The notes below the pieces were generated by a model, which worked only from the letters and a program-made list of their open reading frames with translations, did no database searches and was not told where the DNA came from. Shown piece after piece: positions 1-12,000 of a stretch of 64,000 bases of DNA. This stretch comes from Laguncularia racemosa. Taxonomy: Eukaryota > Streptophyta > Magnoliopsida > Myrtales > Combretaceae. The stretch is taken from the NCBI GenBank assembly GCA_037954665.1, contig JBBMOL010000092.1:1240001-1304000 (forward strand), in the 5' to 3' direction. A program made the position numbers and the translations under genes. Every line of letters begins with the position of its first letter. Position 1 is the stretch's first letter.

Positions 1-607
1 ATATTTTTTAAAGTTATATATATATTTAAAATGTTTTTCTTTTAATAAAAAATTTAAATATATATATTTATCTTTTTCTTACATTTGAAAAATAAATAAA
101 TATATATTTATAATAATAATAATAATAATTAAAAAAATATTTTAATATAAAAAAATTTAAAGAATAAATAAATTTTAGCCTCTTTAATAAACATTTTATA
201 TATAAAAAAATTATATGAACTATGATTGGTCTGATCTTGAATAGCAAGTATGTAGGCACCTACGAGGCAACCTCAATAAATAATTTTTTTTTTTGAAAAT
301 TTAATAAAATAAAATAAAATTTAATTTTGGAAGGTTTAAAGTGATAACCATAGTGTTTTAAAAGATAGCCCCCAGACTTAGAATTTATGTTTTTTCTTTA
401 CAAAAATACAAATTTTTTTATCAGTAGCCAAGTTAGAATTAATTCTAACTTGATATTTTTCCTGATTATAATTGGGTGGCAACTACCTTTTTTTTTAAGT
501 AAAATTTTATTTTATTTTTCTAATCTTAGTTGAGGGTTTACACTAAACAAGCATAAGGTTTAGTGTAAATCAAATTAGGAAAAAAGAGAAAAATTTTAGG
601 CTCGACA
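1..607 (+). mobile_element. LTR fragment of a Tat/Ogre-like gypsy family
   Basis: The 3' half of a long terminal repeat, cut by the window edge. From about 225 to 607 it aligns by eye with the 3' part of the Tat-type LTR at 37698-39802: the 'gaatagcaagtatgtaggca' block, the 'gataacca...gatagcc' block, the 'gggtggcaac' block and a terminal CTCGACA. Positions 1-225 are extremely AT-rich, as is the matching part of the complete LTR. No primer-binding site follows position 607 (the complete element has GGA then TGGCGACTCC there), so this is a 3' LTR, a solo LTR or a truncated copy. Its left end lies outside the window. Confidence 0.6.
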
Positions 608-619
608 GCATCTTCCAAA

Positions 620-1409
620 TGTTATGTCTTACATTTTTGTGGAAGTCATTATATTTATTTGAGTTCCTTCTAGAGGGGGGATCCCTTGAGTTTTTTAAGC
701 CATGTATAGATACCTTTCTGCACACTTCAAGGAGGTGCGCTTTCTAGCGCGCTTACTATTATTCTGCTGGCGAGATGAGTCTTTGTCATCTCTAGGATCG
801 AGCTGATCTTTTATGGTAGGCTAGTTCCTGTCATCTTTCCTTTTATCGACCTGGTTTGGTTAGCCTCCTTATGATCTCTTATATTATCTTCCATGGTAAT
901 GAATTCATCAAAATGTTCTAGCTTGTGTTTAGAAATGGCCTTGAAAGAAGTGACTTAAGGGGCATACCCTCATTATGGTAGCGTTGAGGGTAACCTGCAT
1001 GTCAAGATTAGGAATCACGAGCATGATTGCTATGAATCTAGATAAGTAATCTCTAATGGACTAGTTCGATTTCTAGCAAATGAGATTCAAGTTGGAGAAA
1101 TCCTTCACTAGCATTTTACTAGTTAGAAAATGCTAATAAAACTGCTTGCTGAGCTCTTTGAAACTTAAGATGGAGCTTAGGTTCAAATGGTTGTACCACG
1201 TTCGAGTTGACTTCTTTAGAGTCTCAAGGAAGGCTTTACAAGTGATGGCATCGCTGTATCTTAGAAAGCGCATTTGAGACATAAAGCAGCTAAGGTGATT
1301 CTTTGGATTAGTGGTATCATCGTAAAATTCCAATATTAGGAATTGAATATGAAGGGGGAGGCACCTCGTCTTGGATTTCCAGTGTAAACAAAGATCGGGT
1401 GAATGAGAA
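620..1409 (-). pseudogene. Decayed Ty3/gypsy gag, minus strand, part 1
   Basis: Read on the minus strand, about 1130-1380 encodes a recognisable Retrotrans_gag core: YDDTTNPKNHL, then a cysteine-alanine-phenylalanine block (CKAFLETLKKSTRTW), then a SFKELSKQFY block. This is the usual order in plant gypsy capsid proteins. The frame degenerates downstream (towards 620), where short gag-like stretches are broken by stops. The host element was split at 1409/5762 by insertion of the pol-less gypsy element at 1410-5761; its upstream part continues at 5762-6289. No pol domain is visible before the LTR fragment at 1-607. The longest open frame here runs on into the inserted LTR, so its first 20 or so residues (MWISRPMYP...) are LTR-derived. 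Confidence 0.65.
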
Positions 1410-2233
1410 TGATGGGAATCAAACCTATGGTTCCAACAGTGGGGAAACCAAATTGGATACATGGGCCTAGATATCCACATATTGTCTTATTTATCTAATA
1501 ATAATTTATCTTTGCATTGTAGCAAGTAAATTTATCGGTTTTTATAGGATGGCAAATAAAATTCAATAAGGATCAATTATAGGTCATTCATGGACTTACA
1601 TCAACCGGTCTACACATGTTCCATTGAAGTGAAGAACCAGCCATTTTGAGGGCTTATTTGTAATTGTCATTTGTTGTTTAAGAACCGGTTATTTGTTGGT
1701 TTTGTTTGTAATTTGGTTTTATTGTTTTAACTCTAATTGGAGCAAGTATAAATACTTACTAAGTAGGTCTTAGAGCAGACTTTTTGAACTTTAGAAAATC
1801 TGCCTATTTTTGTCGTGAGGGAGTTCTATCTTCATGTAAATACACTCTTATCAATTTCAATTGAAATTATGGCGAGTTGGCTTAAGGAGTATTATGAGTC
1901 ATATCAATTCTTCTTAAGTTGCTTCCAATTATTTCTAGTGCATCATATCTAGTTGTAATTGGTTATGTTACTTTGTTCATGTTCACGTGATTTAGGGTTC
2001 CGAATTTCATATTTGATTCAATTCCAATTTGATTGGAATTCGATTCATCTTTGTGTTATCCTTTACATATATTACAATTGCAAGTGATCCTCATTATAAT
2101 TTGGCATTATAGTCATTTGAATCCACACAATTAGGGTTCACGTGATTGTTGGTATCATGTCATTTTGTGGGTTTGGTTAGGTTGATTCTTCAATTGGCTT
2201 GGTGTTCTTGCAATTGGATTGTAGGGCACATCA
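1410..2233 (+). repeat. 5' LTR of the pol-less gypsy element
   Basis: Begins TGATGGGAATC and ends GGGCACATCA. A TATA box (TATAAATA, 1747-1754) is preceded by U3 and followed by an R/U5-like region with 'ctgccta...gtgagggagttc'. It is collinear with the 3' LTR, with many scattered single-base differences that are often transitions, so the insertion is old. Confidence 0.88.
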
Positions 2234-3050
2234 TAGTTTTTAGTATCAGAGCAAGGATTAAAGAAGGGAATTTTGTGAATCACAATTGGGATTTAGGGTT
2301 CTTGATCCTTCATTCCAAAATTGGATTATGTGAAGAGAAATTTGAAGTTTTGAGTTGAATTGTTCCTTAAATTGCTTGCTTGATCTTTAATTGAAGTATT
2401 GTGAAGTGTTGAAATCAGCTTGCATCCTTGCCGTGATTGGGTTGTGAGTGGAAGAAGGGGAAGTCTTTGAATTTGAATTCCATCATTTGTAGTGTTGATT
2501 GTTGCCTTATTATTTCCTTGCAAAGTTTAGAATTAGGAGTGCATTTTTCAGAATTGCTATTCTTGCCGTGGAGGATTTGGAAACAATTTGAATTCAAAAG
2601 CAAACATTAAGTTTAAGGAGTTATTATGTATTGTTAATCTTAATACACTTTGACTATTTTGTAATTGTCTTCTTACCATTTGGAGAAGCCTTCATAATTG
2701 TTTCATTTGTTGTTTGTTGCCGTGAACTAGGAAGTGTATGAGTGGTGTAGAAGTGTGTGTATTGTGGAATTGAAGAAGTGTTGCATCGTGAGTGTAAGTG
2801 TGTGTTGTGATTGAAGCTTGTACCGTGGTTGAGTTGTGTGTGTTTGGCGAAGTGAGTGTGTGGTTGAAGTGTATTGCATCGTGATTGTATTAGTTGAGAA
2901 TTGAGGCGTGGAAGTGTGTGTTACACCGTGAGTGTGTGAATGCACCGTGGTTAGTGTTGTGATAAGTTGTTGTTGGCGTGGAAGTGTGTAGTTGTTGTGA
3001 AGTGGTGATTGTGAGTGACAAAAAAAAGGGGGGAAAAGAAAACTTCAAAC
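2234..3050 (+). other. Untranslated leader of the pol-less gypsy element
   Basis: Lies between the primer-binding site and the first gag codons. From about 2730 to 3010 the plus strand is strongly biased to GTG/TTG triplets, giving a T/G-rich low-complexity run. Minus-strand open frames here (serine/threonine/histidine-rich) are by-products of that bias. Confidence 0.5.
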
Positions 3051-3051
3051 C

Positions 3052-4215
3052 ATGTTGAATGATAGTGTGAATGGGGGAATTGGCAATGAGGCTAATAGCT
3101 AAGATAGTGGCGGTCAGGGTCATCGAACTGTAGGTGGAAGAACATTGGAGGAGCAGTTACAGGACCTCACTACCATTGTTGCTACATTAGTAACAAGGAT
3201 AGATCAGATGACAATGCCACAACCACCAGTAGCAAATCCTTAAGCACCACCACCTAAGGTAGTTCCTTTGAATTTTCATAGGGAATGAGCAGTTGGAGGT
3301 AATATGGGCAAAAGAATGGAGGGAGATTATCATGCACTTAGGGAGGAAAGAAATGATAATTTTGGGAATATCCTTTACCCAAATAGGGATTTCAGACCAC
3401 CTCGGGGGTTGGAGTATGTGAAATTGCAGATGCCTTCATGTGATGGCAGGGGTTCAGCAAATGATTACTTGGATTAAGAGGACAAGGTTGAGGGTTTGTT
3501 TGAGTGTTATGAAATTGATGATAACACTAGGGTTCATCTTGCAGCTATGGAATTCATAAGTTATGCTGCCTTATGGTGGAAAAATTTGGTGATTAGCAAA
3601 CGAAGGGATGGAGAGGCTAAAATACATACCTGGCGGGACATGAAACGGGTTTTGAGGAAAAGGTTCATACTTGAACATTACAGGCAGGGACTGTTTATGC
3701 ATCTCCAAACATTGAGGTAGGGAGGCAAAACAGTTGATGACTATGTACAGGAGTTTGAGACACTAATGATCAGATGTGGATCAGTCGAGCGTCCTGAGCA
3801 AACCCTAGTATAATTTGTGTTTGGGTTGAAATATGAGATTGCCTGCGTTGTAGAGTTGTAGAGATATAACACACTTGATGAAGCTATATAGTTAGCCTTG
3901 AAAGTGGAGAGGTAGAGGCGATCCAACCCTTTCCAAGCCGCCAGTAACAGGTATAGAACTTCTACTAAACCTATTGCAGCAGATGGCCGGATGGGTGGAC
4001 AAAAGGGAATAGGGGAACATGTTAAGGCTGTGGACAAAAATATCTCTAGCACTGATAAGGAGAAGACTGTTTCTAGGAAAGGTAAAGAGGTGGTTGGATA
4101 TGATTTTAAGCAAACAGTACCAAGGTCAATTGGTGGAAAAATGCGCCAAATTAAATATTTCAAATGCATGGGTTTTGGACATATGGCTGCGTAGTGTCCC
4201 AATAAAAGGGTGATG
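3052..4215 (+). pseudogene. gag remnant of the pol-less gypsy element
   Basis: A reading frame starting near ATGTTGAATGAT (3052) can be followed to about 4215 through several stops. It contains the chromovirus-style capsid core around 3496-3720 (LFECYEIDDNTRVHLAAMEF, ...ALWWKNL...), an assembly segment (VDDYVQEFETL, about 3735) and a zinc knuckle near 4150-4200 (YFKCMGFGHMAA followed by a stop and CP). The first knuckle cysteine is replaced by tyrosine. Stops at about 3241, 3288, 3475, 3718 and others make it non-coding now. Confidence 0.75.
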
Positions 4216-4339
4216 ACGATTATGGAGGGAAATGATGAAGATGATCAAGAAGAAGTTGTCGAGCCTACAGATTTATCTATAGCTCTGTAGGAATATTATG
4301 ATGATTAGGATGCTAAGACACATGAGGACAAAAAGGATG

Positions 4340-4840
4340 AAAAATACTTACCTATTAATGTGTTACACAGGGTTATGACAATATCTCCAGATATCATGAA
4401 CATACAAAGGGAGAACCTATTCCACACACTTTATTGGATTCGAGGTAACTTGTGTGTTCTTTTCATCGATGGTGGTAGTTACACTAATGTCATATCTGCT
4501 GCATTAGTAAATAACTTACAACTATCCACTAGTCCACATCTACACCCTCATAAATTGTATTGGCTGGATGACCGAGGTAGTTTACATGTTACACAGAATG
4601 CAAAGATGCCATTTAGTATAGGAGATAGATACAATGATGAGATTATCTATGATGTGGTTCCTATGTACGCCTTTCATATATTGCTGGGTAGGCCTTAGTT
4701 ATTTGACAGGAAAGTGTTACATGACGGGTTCAGAAACACTTACATGTTTTAGAAAGATGGTACACGGATTATCTTGACTCCTATGTCTCCGTTTGAAGTT
4801 CGCTCTTTCCAAGAACAGATTAGAAATACCAATGGCTTCT
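4340..4840 (+). pseudogene. Retroviral-type aspartic protease remnant
   Basis: The longest open part is 4360-4698. The active-site region reads FIDGGSYTNVIS, where D-S/T-G is expected, so the middle residue is glycine. It ends with the conserved flap/C-terminal signature FHILLGRP, followed by a stop where the family has tryptophan plus Q/L. After a few more codons (about 4840) the frame stops and runs directly into the purine tract and 3' LTR, with no trace of reverse transcriptase. The sequence style (NVLHRVMT...NLFHTLYWI...) fits the protease of plant chromoviruses. Confidence 0.75.
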
Positions 4841-4937
4841 CAAGACCTTAAGCCAACAAGCAAACGCAAACACTGCGTGTTAGTCCAAGAGAAGACCCCT
4901 TATATTTAAGGGCAAATCTTTCAGAGGCTTGAGGAGA

Positions 4938-5761
4938 TGATGGGAATCAAACCTATGGTTCCAATAGTAGGGAAACCAAATTGGATGCATCAGCCCAGAT
5001 ATTCACATGTTGTCTTATTTTTCTAATAATAATTTATCTTTGCATTGTAGTAGGTAAATTTATTAGTTTTTATAGGATGGCGAATAAAATTCAATAAGGA
5101 TCAATTGTGGGTCATTCATGGACTTACATCAACTAGTCTACACATGTTCCATTGAAGTGAAGAACTAGCCATTTTGAGGGCTTATTTGTAATTGTCATTT
5201 GTTTTTTAAGAATCGGTTATTTGTTGGTTTTGTTTGTAATTTGGTTTTGTTGTTTTAACCCTAATTGGAGCAAGTATAAATACTTGCTAAGTAGGTTTTA
5301 CAATGAACTTTTTGAACTTTAGAAAATCTGCCGACTCTTGCTGTGAGGGAGTTCCATCTTCACACAAATACAATTTTATCAATTTCAATTGAAATTGTGG
5401 CAAGTTGGCTTAAGGAGTATTGTAAGTCATATCAATTTTTCTTAAGTTGCTTCCAATTATTTCTAGTATATCATATCTAGTTGTAATTGGTTGTGTTACT
5501 TTATTCTTGTTCACGTGATTTAGGGTTCCAAATTTCATATTTGATTCAATTCCAATTTGATAGGAATTTAGTTCATCTTTGTGTTATCCTTTACATATAT
5601 TACAATTGCAAGTAATCCTCATTATAATTTAGCATTATAGTCATTTGAATTCATGCAATTAGGGTTCACGTGATTGTTGGTATCACACTATTTTGTGGGT
5701 TTAGTTAGGTTGATTCTTCAATTGGCTTGGTGTTCTTGCAATTGGATTATAGGGCACATCA
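4938..5761 (+). repeat. 3' LTR of the pol-less gypsy element
   Basis: Collinear with 1410-2233 and the same length. It ends CATCA and is followed by the target duplicate GAGAA. Confidence 0.88.
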
Positions 5762-6289
5762 GAGAATTGATCTCATGGATTAGATCTCTTGTTGTTGCGC
5801 AGGTTAGAAAGTCTCTAAATAATATCTTATAGCTCTCTAACATCAGCCTCATGTAGATAACAATGGGAGTGCACCTCTAATGGTTGTAGTTGTTAGGTTA
5901 AGGGTGCTACTCAACTATGCGAGGCAATAGGATCAAGTAATGGTGGTAGTGCAGGTGGTGTTGCGTTTTAGGTTACTGTCAAGAAGGCGGGTGGGGGTGA
6001 TTAAGTGGACGCTTGATCATTGTCATGCTCTATAGTGTGTGTGCATGGAGGACAATGTTTTTGCTGCTAGAGTTAGTCCACTTGTGCACGAAATTGTGTT
6101 TTAAACATGGAGTTTAGTGAGTATTTGCTCTAGATGAGCTAACCTATCTTCTCCACCCTAGGGGTTATGTTGTTATGAGTGTGTCAAATTGGTTTGGTGG
6201 AGTGTTTAGGAAGGTGAATTGTCTATGTTCTTTGACTTAGATTTAGTGCTGCTAGTTATGGACGTGGTTTGCAAAAAAACGGCACCAAA
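5762..6289 (-). pseudogene. 5' leader and gag start of the interrupted minus-strand gypsy element
   Basis: This is the other side of the nested insertion. Read on the minus strand it should hold the leader and N-terminal gag of the element whose capsid core lies at 1130-1380. At its outer edge (6273-6289) the minus strand reads TTTGGTGCCGTTTTTTTGC, which resembles the TGGCGCCG-type primer-binding region that follows plant gypsy 5' LTRs. No clean open frame survives. Confidence 0.4.
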
Positions 6290-7794
6290 TGTTGTTTGCC
6301 AATTCAATAGGGGGGGTAAGTAAACCTGCAAAACACCAAGAAAGTGTAAGCTATGGCGGTGTTAGGGTTGTTGGACATTACCACTCTAATGCTCAAGTTA
6401 GAATACTAAGTGAGAGAAAGGGATAGCTAAGAGGCTAGAAGGTTTCAATCCCCTTATTAGTAAACAACTTTGGATATTTATAGGTAATGTCGGTGTGTGA
6501 TTACTTTTGGAGAGCATGGGATATGTCTGAGGTTATCCTTAGAGAACATAGAGCATGTCTTTGGTTATACGTTTGAGGTGTTTAAGTAGTGGGAGAGTGG
6601 ATGACATGATTTGCAACAAGTCTTATCTATAACTGACTGAGTTAAGGGGCTATGGGCAAGAAGGTCAAGATTTCACTTGAGCTCAAAACCAAGCTTCTTA
6701 AGTGAGATATGGGCTTAGATCAAGCCTAAGCCTACAACCAAAATGCCATATCAACAATTTGTTTATATTTTTCAAAAGGATTAAAGAACCCAAAAAATAA
6801 AAACCTGGAAATGTACTTAGACTGAATATCAAACCAACTCAACTTGGAGGTCAAATGCCGATATTGGGTTGGATTGTAGGGTCAGCCTTGGGTCGAGCAA
6901 GGGTTCGAACATGTTGAGAAGAAGCAGTAAACTTTTAGTGTTTTGCAGCCAATTCTAGTGGCTATCGACAAGTACAAGAGTGTTAGCTCGAGCTTTCCAA
7001 GGGCGACCGGCAATATGGTTGCGGTAGAAGTTCATTTCCTAATATGGCTGTTAGTGGTTGAAACTTAAGATTTTGATCGAATTGATTCGGCAATATTCAT
7101 AGTGAAATGAGGAGACTTTTTTAAACTAGGAAAACTCATCAATCTATCGGAACTAGTTTAGAGCTCGAGGTTGAGAAATGAGAGAGAAAACCCAGAGAGA
7201 AGATGGAGTGGGTTGGATACACGCTTAGAGAGAGGAAGTTTTGTTTGAAGCTTGAAGACGAGTTTTTGAGCTCTGTTCCCTATCCCATGATGAAGAATGG
7301 CCCTCTATTTTTAGGTTTGCAGCTTCAACTTCAAAATAAAACGTATCAATCGACATTAGTTTGAAATTTTCGAAAATGTGTTTTTAACTAATGAAATTCG
7401 TGATCGATTGCTATATGAGGAAAATTATTCGTGTTTGAAGGCTGCACGACGCTTCCTAGTGCCTGTGCTTGCTTGCAATAACACCAAGAAACTTCGAGTT
7501 TTGCCATTCGAAGCTCAATCGGACCTCCACGCAAGTTAGACACATTGACTTTCCATGATTTTTTATTCAGTTTTTGACCCACTTAACGTTTGAATTTAGA
7601 TGAGATATTGATCTTGATCTGAAGTACGCTAAGTCGTCTACAAGGTTTCACAATTAATTTGGTGAAATCGTGTAGAAAAAGGGGCAAAAAATAGCTTGAA
7701 ATCGAGCTCATTAGAAAGAAATTAATGTGAAGGAAGCCTAACAAAGGAAGAAGACAATGAACAGTAAACACGGTTAGCTAACAGGATGCTAACA
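6290..7794 (-). repeat. Candidate 5' LTR of the minus-strand gypsy element
   Basis: On the minus strand this segment would run TGTTAGCATCC...CAACA, with matching TG/CA termini. It contains a TATA box (minus-strand TATAAATA, plus coordinates 6475-6482) about 190 bp before its end and is followed directly by a primer-site-like sequence. That layout suits a 1.5-kb LTR oriented opposite to the plus strand. No second copy is visible in the window, so the boundaries rest on signals only. Confidence 0.42.
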
Positions 7795-8913
7795 CATGGT
7801 ACTATTTTCGCAAGAAAATGTGATAGGCACAACTTATGCCTTTTGTGTTTCAAACCCATGACCTACACCACTTCAACCGTGCTGCTCGACATTTCTAAAT
7901 TAGTAATGCATTCAAAATTTAATTAATTAAATGACTTGAACCAAATTCGGTTTAAGCCAAAATCCAACCCCCTTGACTAGTTAGAAAGTACAATATTCCT
8001 GATGATTTTTAGTTCAAATCTAATTTAACAGTTTTTTGGATATTGGTTTGTTTCTTATCTGATTAATTCAAAAATTAATATTGTTTATAAATTAATCAAT
8101 TTAAATTCTATTAGAGCACTATTTAAAGTAACGATTAACTTAAATAACTAACTTAGATCATAATAAAAAATATTAAAATTTTAAGAAATTCAATACTCTC
8201 ATTTAATACTTGAAACTTGTCAAATTACATATGTGCACTTAAATATTGAAACCAAATGTCCTCAAATTGACCAAAAGTCTTTTGACCATTTCTTCTTCTT
8301 TTTTCACCATTTTGATTTTTTTTTCTTTCTCTTGTATTTTTCATTTTTTGAATTTTCCTTGTTTTCTTTTTTTGTGTTTTTTATAACTTTCTATTTATTT
8401 TATTATCTAGGACCTTTTCCATTATTTATTGAAGAACCTAAAACTAAAAAAAAAAAAAGGACAAAAATAGGATGTATACAAAATATAATAAACACAAAAG
8501 GTAAAAATGATTAAAAACATATTCCACAAAACAAACGTGCACACCTAGTATGTAATGCTGTTATATTCAGGGATACTATTCAAGTTTAAGTTTGCTACAA
8601 TTGTTTCCCCATCATATTTTAATGGAAATTCTCTCCAATAAAAGTCAAATTTGTTCTCCAAAGCATTTTATGTGTTTCCATTGACATCAAAAGACAAGCA
8701 ATATCATCTTTGAAAAGTTCAAGCTGAGCCATCATGTCATATTTGACATATCCAATCAGAAAAGCGACCCAATAATTGTTTCATAGAGAGTTAGGTCCTG
8801 CTCCTAGCCATACAATTCAGAAAAAAGTTCTAAAATCATTATTTTGTGATTGTTTGCACCTGGTGTACTCAGGTCGTCATCGGAAGATCGAACTTGATAA
8901 AAAAAAAAAAAAC
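7795..8913. other. Intergenic, AT-rich, no gene seen
   Basis: Holds a short tRNA-like remnant (7848-7888, minus strand) and a strongly T-rich run around 8285-8400 whose apparent open frame is low-complexity phenylalanine. Otherwise nothing recognisable. The tandem-duplicated host block begins at about 8914. Confidence 0.5.
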
Positions 8914-9090
8914 CCGTTTCTGAAGGAGATATGTCTATTTGCAGAAAGCTTAGTTGAGGTACTTCATTTTTAACCTTGATAGATGAGAATACTTTAAACT
9001 TTATCAAGATCTTCATTCTACAGGTCAACTCTTACCTTGTTATATCTGAGTAAGTGCAATTTTTGGAGTTTAATATGAGCATATACGAGC

Positions 9091-12000
9091 ATGAAGAAAA
9101 TGAGTATTGGTACAAGAAGCTTTATAATGAAAAGGTTTACTTTCTTTATTTTGCTTAACTTTGTTATCAATCTATCTTCTGGTACTGACTTGACAATTCC
9201 ATCTGACACACTCAGTTTAAATCAGTCTCTCAAGTATGGGGAGTCATTAGTTTCTTCAGGCCAAACATTTGAGTTAGGCTTCTTTTCTCCTGGTAGCTCA
9301 AGGAAAAGTTACATAGGAATATGGTACAAGTCTGATCCTAGGACCGTAGTGTGGGTCGCTAATAGAAACAACCCAATTCAAGTGGAGTTTTGAGCATTGA
9401 CAATGAGGGAAGCCTTCTGCTTCTTCAACAATCAAAAGGCATCATTTGGTCTTCAAATTCATCTAAGTTTTCTATGCATCCTTTTGCTCAGCTCCTTGAT
9501 TCTGGGAACCTTATTGTAGGAGATAGGGAGAGTGAAGATTCTGATGAATATGCATGGCAGAGCTTTGATTACCCATCCGACACACTATTACCCGGTATGA
9601 AGTTGGGATGGAACTTGGAAACTGGTTTAGAAAGACATTTAACCTCGTGGAAAAGCTTCGATGATTCCTCCACTGGGAACTATACATTTAAGTTAAGCAT
9701 TGAGGGGCTACCACAATTTGTGCTTTGCATGGGAACTATCACAAAATATCGAAGTGGACTATGGAACGGAATTCAATTCACTGGCAACAATGATTACCCC
9801 ACTTTAGTCTTTAAACCCATCTTTGTTTTTAGTGAAACCGAACCTTATTATACGTTCGAGACTCGAGATAGTGGAATTAATACAAGAGTCACATTAAGCA
9901 CGACCGGCTTATTGCAGCGTTTTGCAGCAAAGAATGGAAGTGCTGCTTGGAATACCACCTATTCTAGATTTGATAAACAATGTGACAGCTACAATAAGTG
10001 TGGTGCTAATGGCATTTGCAGTGACAACGAAGATGTGAGCTGTAAATGCATACCTGGCTTTGTGCCTACCTCAGAAGAAGAGTGGAAAATGGAGAATTGG
10101 TCCAAGGGTTGTACGAGGACAGTACCATTGAATTGCTCAGCTGAAGAAAGCTTTCTTCCTCTTTCAGGGATACAATTACCCGATCTATAGTTTTGGTTGG
10201 ATGAGAATATGAGCCTTGAGGAATGCATGGTAGAGTGCATAAAGAACTGTTCTTGCACAGCCTACGCCAATTCAGATGTTCAGGGAGGAGGTAGTGGCTG
10301 CCTCATGTGGCTTGGGAATCTAATTGATGTCAAAGAACTTGAAGAATCTGCCACTAATTACCAGCAAAACGTCTATTTACGCCTTCCTACTTCTGCATTC
10401 GGTATGTGCATACCATGTTGTAAACTTTCAAGGTATTGCTTTTTCATTTTTCTCAATTGCTTAAATGGAATGAGTGGACTGGAATTGGTAATATAGTATT
10501 ATTCTATTCGATCCAATACAAAGTAAGCTAGATAGGAATTTATGAATCTTTCTACTGTACTACTATCTATTATTGTCGTTGAATGTACAAGCCGCATCAA
10601 ATGGCTTAATATAGATTAAGTATAATATGGATCCTCTTGATGATAATGTGACATGCACAGCATCCCAGTTCTTTTTTTTTTTTTTTTTTGCTTCTGCTGT
10701 TGTATTTGCGTGCTAAGTTAGAGTGAATCCTTTGATGTTTCATTGCGTAAGAGTATGGAAATACCTATAATTAAGAAAATATTTTTTAAAAAAACCAGCC
10801 AAGTAAAAGATAATTACATGAGTACTTTAATCTATTCATGTGCAACTTACGCATTTTGCAGTACTTAGGTGGAATATTTTGTATGATACGGAGACAAGAA
10901 AACAAATCTGTATATTTTTTAATGTATACTATAGATTAAAAATCTATAGGAAAATGCATAATATATGATGCACAATCAATAGGAAAATGCATCTTGAAGA
11001 TGCACATCTTCGAAGTGCTTTCTCCTTGAGCGCCAAAAGAACACATGCCATGTGAAATGCACATGAGAATCACTAGTGTAAAAATGCATCTTACCACATA
11101 ATTATTTTCGAATTTCCAGTTCAAAAATATTCTTTAAACTTGGGATATTTCATGTTTTCTCTTGATTGAAGTAACACTCTTAATAGTTTGTCCTGCAACA
11201 CACATTTCTCAGCATTTAGTCTTGCAGAACAAAGCACAAGTGTATGTTGCTGACTGGCTTTAACCTCTTTGTGTTAGGATCACTCCATCATGATCCTGGC
11301 AAGAAGAAAAGGTGGATAATCATAGGGGTTTCGGCCATGACTGGACTGCTTGCATTAGGGATTGCATTTTGTTTACTAAGATGGAAAAGGAGAACGAATA
11401 AAAGAGGTATCTATGTCTGTAGGCTAAAGCTCATTTCCTTCAAATTTTTGAGCACACAAATTATGCCCCATGTGAATATGTTTGATCAGGTCTGGCAAGT
11501 ATCGAAAACGGAATTGAATTACCACTCTTTGGTTTTCCCATCATTACTGCAGCCACCAACGACTTTTCCCAGACAAATATGATTGGAGAGGGTGGATTTG
11601 GTCCTGTCTACAGGGTAATGTAAAATATGTGATATATGTTGATTAGATATGATGCACTCTTCAACAAGACGTGAAATGAGCTTATTGGAAAAATTATGCA
11701 GGGAAAGCTCTTAAATGGTCAAGAAATAGCAGTGAAGAGACTGTCCAAGAATTCTGGACAAGGTCTTGAAGAGTTTATGAACGAAGCAGTTGTGATTGTC
11801 AAACTTCAGCACAGGAATCTTGTAGGACTGCTTGGCTGCTGCATTGCAGAAGAAGAAAGAATGCTTATTTATGAATATATGCCCAATCGAAGCTTGAACT
11901 ATTTTCTGTTTGGTCTGAAACTCTTGATCCTCGGTTATTTACCATATTGCTGTCCTTATGTTCACTACCATTATTCAAAGTTTCATGTGGGATTTTTCCC

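Larger units (their letters stand above)
1410..5761 (+). mobile_element. Complete pol-less Ty3/gypsy (chromovirus-like) element
   Basis: Both LTRs are 824 bp (1410-2233 and 4938-5761), start TGATG and end CATCA, and are flanked by an identical 5-bp duplication GAGAA (1405-1409 and 5762-5766). A degenerate tRNA-Met-type primer site (TAGTATCAGAGC, 2241-2252; usual form TGGTATCAGAGC) follows the 5' LTR. A purine-rich stretch (gaggcttgaggaga) precedes the 3' LTR. The internal 2.7 kb encodes only gag and protease remnants. Reverse transcriptase, RNase H and integrase are absent, so it is non-autonomous, either an internally deleted chromovirus or a TR-GAG-type element. It interrupts the minus-strand gag described separately. 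Confidence 0.88.

Noticed and set aside
2727..3123. Minus-strand serine/threonine/histidine-rich frames
   Set aside because: Antisense shadows of the GTG-rich leader of the pol-less gypsy element.
8233..8514. 93-codon phenylalanine-rich open frame
   Set aside because: Produced by a T-rich low-complexity run; no domain, no splice or promoter context.
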